17,229 bases of DNA, taken from contig CAYXVU010000126.1 of assembly GCA_964468725.1 (NCBI GenBank), positions 1 through 17,229 on the forward strand, given 5' to 3'. The position numbers and the translations under genes are program-made. Within the stretch, counting starts at the first letter, position 1. Every line of letters starts with the position of its first letter. Below the pieces are notes generated by a model. That model had not been told where the DNA came from. It saw only the letters and a list, made by a program, of their open reading frames with translations, and searched no databases. This document shows, in pieces, positions 13,769 through 17,229 of the stretch. The stretch comes from CAYXVU01 sp964468725. GTDB lineage: Bacteria > Acidobacteriota > Blastocatellia > UBA7656.

Positions 13769-14176
13769 TCAACGAGTTTTCAAAAGGTCACGAATCTCCG
13801 TGAGTAAAACCTCTTGCGCAGAGGGCGGCGCAGGCTCTGCGGCCTTTGCCCTCTTTAGCCTATTGATCGCGCGAACGATCAAAAAGATGATGAAAGCGAT
13901 GATCAGAAATTGGACAAGGGTATTGAGAAATGCGCCGTAGCCAATGACCGGCGCTCCGGCGGCTTTGGCCTTCGCAAACGATTCGTAAGTTTGATCGGAG
14001 AGGTTAAGGTAGAGGTTGTTGAAGTCCACGCCGCCAAGCAGTTTGCCAATAGGCGGCATCACCACATCATCAACCAAGGAGGTGATAATTTTACCAAAGG
14101 CGCCACCGATGATGACGCCGACGGCCAAATCAATCACATTACCCTGAATGGCAAATTCTTTGAATTCTTTGAGCAT
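13769..14176 (-). CDS. mscL: Large-conductance mechanosensitive channel MscL
   Basis: MscL forms a homopentameric channel in the cytoplasmic membrane that opens under high tension and protects cells from hypo-osmotic shock. The 135-residue product has the family's usual length. It carries the amphipathic N-terminal helix MLKEFKEFAIQGNVIDLAVG, then the pore-lining glycine/alanine-rich helix VGVIIGGAFGKIITSLVDDV. MPPIGKLLGGVDFNNL, a periplasmic loop, the second helix FLNTLVQFLIIAFIIFLIVRA and a charged cytoplasmic helix follow. The ATG at 14174-14176 follows GGAAGAGG. It is the upstream member of a possible mscL-glsB unit; upstream lies a 450-base noncoding stretch that must contain its promoter. 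Confidence 0.97.
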   Translation of the reverse strand: MLKEFKEFAIQGNVIDLAVGVIIGGAFGKIITSLVDDVVMPPIGKLLGGVDFNNLYLNLSDQTYESFAKAKAAGAPVIGYGAFLNTLVQFLIIAFIIFLIVRAINRLKRAKAAEPAPPSAQEVLLTEIRDLLKTR

Positions 14177-14628
14177 GTGTGGCCTCTTCCTTCTGTGAGT
14201 CTGTTCCCGCTTCTATGAAAAGAGAGGTCGGCTGAATGCATCACGCCTTCGAGAAGGCACGCGACTTCAGGAATTCCCACATTGATTGTCCTATACAATC
14301 ATCAGAACTCCATCCGATGAGCAGACGGCCTTTGATCGTTGTTGCCTCAACAACGTGCCGCAACCGTTTCGGGGAGGAGTCCGAAAGCGCAATTAATCGT
14401 ACCGTGCACGTTGAGCGGCACAGAATCTAGCAGATGGGCATGATGAACGCAAACCGCGCTTGCTCACCACGCCGGATGGGCGGGTTGACCGGCAGGAAGG
14501 AAAAATGGGGGAGCGGTCAACTGAAAACGTCGAACGATGACTGCTGAACTCAAGATGAAGAGAGCAAACGGCTGCCACAATGGCGCGTCTGTCATTCTTC
14601 ACTCACGCTCTTCTTCGCTTGCTATTCG
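14177..14628. other. Noncoding stretch rich in hairpins upstream of mscL
   Basis: No convincing gene is seen here; the open frames have odd composition and lack ribosome-binding sites. Four inverted repeats stand out. They are TGATTGT-CCTAT-ACAATCA (14283-14301), CGTTGTTG-CCT-CAACAACG (14337-14355), TTTCGG-GGAGGAGT-CCGAAA (14367-14386) and GTTGACCG/CGGTCAAC (14484-14491, 14514-14521). It could hold the mscL promoter and leader or a small RNA. Confidence 0.4.
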
Positions 14629-14844
14629 TTACGAAGCACGCAACTCGTTGGCTACTCGGTCAAAGACCATAGCCCATAACTCGTCGGCGACCGAATGGGA
14701 AGAGGTGCCTGCCTGCCATTGCAGAGCCGCTATTGCGCCGCGCAAAAAGGCTCGTTCTTCTGTATCCAATCGTTCTTGATTGCGAAACCCATGCAATTTG
14801 CTGAGTCGTGCCAATTCGTTTTTGATCTCCAACTCCGATCTCAT
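14629..14844 (-). CDS. Small hypothetical protein, 71 residues
   Basis: The ATG at 14842-14844 follows GAGAGG at about seven bases, a reasonable ribosome-binding site. The 71-residue product (MRSELEIKNELARLSKLHGF) is predicted helical, with a charged N-terminal helix of possible coiled-coil character. A second helix FLRGAIAALQWQAGT follows, then VADELWAMVFDRVANEL. It has no signal peptide or membrane segment. I do not recognise a family. It stands alone between two noncoding stretches on the minus strand. Reasonable composition, the ribosome-binding site and no competing gene on the other strand support it, but it could still be chance. Confidence 0.5.
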   Translation of the reverse strand: MRSELEIKNELARLSKLHGFRNQERLDTEERAFLRGAIAALQWQAGTSSHSVADELWAMVFDRVANELRAS

Positions 14845-15174
14845 CTGCTGCCTCTCGATTTCCCAAACTGTTTCGAAGAATTGTGCTGAGGGAGTTGATT
14901 AAACCATAAGCGCGAGAACCGCGAATCGCTCTATGCGGCTTTTTACCTAGCATCGGTCGGCTAATTTGGCCATTGTCAAAATGGCCCTTCCCGGCTATTT
15001 GATAGCTCGAAGGTGCTAAGGTTGGCGGCCTGAGGAGAAGCGGGAAGGTCTGAATGATAAACGCAAGGTTGCGCTCCTGATCGGGTGAAGATCGGCAGTG
15101 AGTTTTTTGTATCACCCCATCTCGCAAAATCGCTTAGACCAACCTGAGCCGAAGGGATGAGCCTGTGTAGCCGC
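14845..15174. other. Noncoding stretch between response regulator and small gene
   Basis: I see no supported gene. A longer minus-strand frame across it has implausible, Arg/Ser-rich composition. Visible structure is a hairpin GGCCATT-GTCAA-AATGGCC (14968-14985) and a T6 run at 15103-15108 preceded by GC-rich sequence. No known riboswitch class is recognised. Confidence 0.4.
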
Positions 15175-15855
15175 TTATGAAGGCGGGGTCGCTAAGCCAT
15201 GTTTATAAGCGTACAGGATCAATTCGACGCGGTCGGAGACCTCAAGTTTATTGAAGATCGACGTGATGTGATGGCGCACTGTCCATTCGCTGATGAAGAG
15301 TTTCTGGGCGATCTCTTTGTTCTTCAACCCCTCGCCAACCAGCGTCAATACCTCTTTTTCACGGTTGGTCAGGGAAGCGATTTTGGCAGCTTCCGGATCG
15401 GCCTTCTGGCTCTTCGCAGGTGCAGACAGTCCGCTCACCACGCGCGCCATCAAAGTCGGATCGAGCCAGGCCTCGCCTGCCATCACCCGCTCGATGGCAC
15501 CGATAAGGACTTCGATGGCACGTTCTTTTTGAACGATTGCCATTGCCCCTAACTTGACGGCGCGATAGTGCACCTCCTGATCGCGCACGCCGGTCAACAC
15601 GATGACCTTGCCATCGGATGCCGCGATCAATTCGGGTAAAAAATCGAGGCCGTTCTCATTTCCGAGATCGAGGTCGAGCAACGTAATATCCGGTTTTTCG
15701 CGCTCGGCAAGCCGCAGCGCATCGGCACGATTATCGGCTTCTCCGGCAATCGCCATGCCCTTTTGCCCTTGAATGAGCAGACGCAAAGCCGTGCGAACCA
15801 CTGCGTGATCGTCAACTAATAAAAGGCGAGTCGTTTTTGGCTTTGGTTCCGGCAT
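15175..15855 (-). CDS. NarL/FixJ-type response regulator
   Basis: The 226-residue protein has an N-terminal receiver domain with acidic pocket D15-D16 (LLLVDDHAVV), phosphoacceptor D61 (ITLLDLDLG), switch T88 (VIVLTGV) and K110 (IVQKE). A linker rich in Ala/Lys/Ser follows (about 140-155), then a LuxR-type DNA-binding domain: LTNREKEVLTLVGEG, NKEIAQKLFISEWTVRHHIT and IFNKLEVSDRVEL. It is a transcriptional regulator expected to be activated by a sensor kinase through phosphorylation of D61. No kinase is adjacent, so it is an orphan within this window. The start is the ATG at 15853-15855 with a weak ribosome-binding site. Its neighbours are noncoding on both sides, so it appears to be transcribed alone. 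Confidence 0.95.
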   Translation of the reverse strand: MPEPKPKTTRLLLVDDHAVVRTALRLLIQGQKGMAIAGEADNRADALRLAEREKPDITLLDLDLGNENGLDFLPELIAASDGKVIVLTGVRDQEVHYRAVKLGAMAIVQKERAIEVLIGAIERVMAGEAWLDPTLMARVVSGLSAPAKSQKADPEAAKIASLTNREKEVLTLVGEGLKNKEIAQKLFISEWTVRHHITSIFNKLEVSDRVELILYAYKHGLATPPS

Positions 15856-15947
15856 CCAGCTTTCTGATGGTTCAGGATAGCAGCGACTACCTGCATCAGC
15901 CGGATTTTACTTCACTGCGCTCTCCCTCAACAAGCGCAAACGCCAGA

Positions 15948-15966
15948 AAACCTGATTGACAGGTTT
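15948..15966. repeat. 7-bp palindrome upstream of the response regulator
   Basis: AAACCTG-ATTGA-CAGGTTT is a perfect inverted repeat about 93 bases upstream of the response-regulator ATG. It is in the 277-base noncoding space that also follows the DUF4097 gene. It could be an operator (possibly for autoregulation) or a hairpin ending the upstream transcript. Nothing else is recognised in that space except a GCTTTCT/AGAAAGC pair near 15990-16020. Confidence 0.4.
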
Positions 15967-16132
15967 CCCCACTCATTGCCCTATAGCTTTCTACCGAGCA
16001 GATTTGCAGAAAGCGATGATGCGAATCAACAGCGAAGGGACGCAGGTTCAATGACGAATAACCGGTAACCCTGTTTGGCCGACCTCTCCCTGCTCAATCT
16101 GTTTCGAAAACAGCAGTGTCCAGTTGTCAGAG

Positions 16133-17020
16133 TCAAAGTCTCTGCAAATAGACTGAGCCGTCCCCGGTTTTAATGGTTAAGACTCGACCCCCGGCATTCA
16201 ATTTCCCGCGTAAGGAATTGCTTCGCGGGCGTCCAGAAATCTGTACGGGCAGGTCCAGATCAATGTAGCCATCGCCAGTCTTGACATCCAAATCGGCTTC
16301 GAAATCATCGGGCAATTGCAAAGTCAAACTGCCGTCATTGGTGCGTAAGAGCCAATCGGCAGCCATCTTCGAACCGGCTAACGCTTTGGCTTCGATGCGC
16401 CCATCTCCGGTTTTAATCTCCATCACCTCGAATCGCCCGGTTACTTTCACATTGCCATCACTGGTAGATGCGTGAAGCTTGCCTTCAATGTTCTCTAGCC
16501 GCACATGGCCATCACCGGTTTCGAAAGTCAGATCACCTTTTGCATCCCGCACATCAATGTCACCATCGCTTGTGGTTGCGCGAATCACCCCTTCCAACTG
16601 TTCGAGCTGCAAATTGCCGTCCCCTGTGTGAATGGTAACCTCGCCCGTCAAACCTCGCACGTCGGCATCACCATCGCCGGTTCGTAGGTTGAGTCGCACC
16701 GCTTTCGGTACGAAGACCTCGATGTCAACGCGGCGGTTTTTCCAACTGATACTGAAATAACGGTGCGGGTAGCGGACTTCCAGTTCAACCAAATCGCCTG
16801 ACTGGCGTTCAAGGATTTCGATGCCATCCCCGCCAATCTTCCAATTCTTCGTTGTGACGCGCGCTTCGATAGCGTTCTTTTCCCAAACCTGGATACGAAT
16901 GTTCGCATCTGAGGTGCGGGCGCGAAATTCCGGCGTTCCCGATACCGCAAAGGTTTTACTCCACTGATCGGAGTCGGCCACCGGAATGAAGGAGAAGAGC
17001 AGCATTACAGTTGCCAGCAT
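16133..17020 (-). CDS. DUF4097 family beta-strand repeat protein, exported
   Basis: The ATG at 17018-17020 follows AGGAGGTC, a strong ribosome-binding site. A short hydrophobic N-terminus (MLATVMLLFSFIPVADS) suggests a signal peptide. The 295-residue protein is made largely of repeated strands, each ending in a TGDG, SDG or NDG turn. Examples are LNLRTGDGDADVRGL, VTIHTGDGNLQLEQL, IRATTSDGDIDVRDA, LTFETGDGHVRLENI, MEIKTGDGRIEAKAL and VLTIKTGDGSVYLQRL. This is the DUF4097 pattern, probably forming a right-handed beta-helix or beta-solenoid. The family's function is unknown; members often sit beside regulators of envelope stress. No break is seen. An unrecognised gene ends about 70 bases upstream on the same strand. 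Confidence 0.9.
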   Translation of the reverse strand: MLATVMLLFSFIPVADSDQWSKTFAVSGTPEFRARTSDANIRIQVWEKNAIEARVTTKNWKIGGDGIEILERQSGDLVELEVRYPHRYFSISWKNRRVDIEVFVPKAVRLNLRTGDGDADVRGLTGEVTIHTGDGNLQLEQLEGVIRATTSDGDIDVRDAKGDLTFETGDGHVRLENIEGKLHASTSDGNVKVTGRFEVMEIKTGDGRIEAKALAGSKMAADWLLRTNDGSLTLQLPDDFEADLDVKTGDGYIDLDLPVQISGRPRSNSLRGKLNAGGRVLTIKTGDGSVYLQRL

Positions 17021-17090
17021 GGTTGACCTCCTGATTTTCTTCGGTATGTTGGGCTTTACGAGAGCCGACGCGCAAACGTTCCTGAAAATC

Positions 17091-17229
17091 TCACGATTGG
17101 TCGCCGGTCAGGATGCGGTAATCCATGAGGCTGCGATAAATACATTCGTGGGCTTCCGTCACCCCGTAAACGTGGGTGATCTCGCAAACCTCTTCGTGCG
17201 ACCCCGGCGCTTTTTTATAGGTTAAAAAA
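17091..17229 (-). CDS. C-terminal end of an unrecognised gene, cut by window edge
   Basis: The minus strand is open from the window edge to a TGA at 17091-17093. It encodes 45 residues ending EAHECIYRSLMDYRILTGDQS, preceded by YKKAPGSHEEVCEITHVYGV. The sequence has natural composition and sits upstream of the DUF4097 gene on the same strand (70-base gap), so it is probably the end of a real gene in the same unit. I do not recognise the family from this fragment. Confidence 0.5.
   Translation of the reverse strand, partial: FLTYKKAPGSHEEVCEITHVYGVTEAHECIYRSLMDYRILTGDQS

Noticed and set aside
14660..15127. 155-residue minus-strand frame
   Set aside because: Arg/Ser-rich low-plausibility composition, no ribosome-binding site, and it overlaps the better-supported 71-residue frame at 14629-14844.

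Overview
The window looks like a piece of a moderately GC-rich, Gram-negative-type bacterial chromosome, most likely an acidobacterium (a Blastocatellia-like lineage is my best guess). The hints are the DUF4097, DUF937 and PsbP/Mog1-like secreted proteins, the AUR1-like PAP2 enzyme, a stand-alone MbtH-like gene and a tmRNA tag ending in LALAA. This is an inference from gene content; no rRNA is present. A run of 10 Ns at 1222-1231 shows that the sequence is a scaffold joined across an assembly gap.

Layout. 1-4398 is all on the minus strand: a fumarylacetoacetate hydrolase family enzyme cut by the window edge, a secreted PsbP-like protein split by the gap, an overlapping murI-rph pair, an unrecognised exported protein, and ssrA (tmRNA). 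4725-7673 is on the plus strand: a geranylgeranyl-reductase-like flavoprotein, a TetA-like MFS exporter and a CopD-like four-helix membrane protein. 7918-8877 is on the minus strand: rlmB, with a possible small gene just upstream. 8826-11299 is on the plus strand: a PAP2-superfamily lipid enzyme, ssb with a clear promoter and terminator, a small membrane-protein gene broken at a G6 run, a 127-bp palindromic element and a damaged mbtH-like gene. 11302-17229 is on the minus strand: a DAO-family FAD oxidoreductase, DUF937, GlsB/YeaQ and mscL, a small unknown gene, an orphan NarL-type response regulator, a DUF4097 protein and the end of another gene.

Functional themes are mostly housekeeping: peptidoglycan precursor supply and RNA 3' maturation (murI-rph), ribosome rescue (ssrA), 23S rRNA methylation (rlmB) and DNA single-strand binding (ssb). 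A run of small envelope or stress genes (DUF937, GlsB, MscL) also stands out.

The least ordinary stretch is 10470-11299. It holds two successive genes, each needing one homopolymer frameshift to read through, flanking a MITE/REP-like palindrome. A half-copy of that palindrome recurs at 7744-7768. I see no complete undescribed multi-gene system. The best leads are this palindrome family, the frameshifted genes and a hairpin-dense noncoding stretch upstream of mscL.
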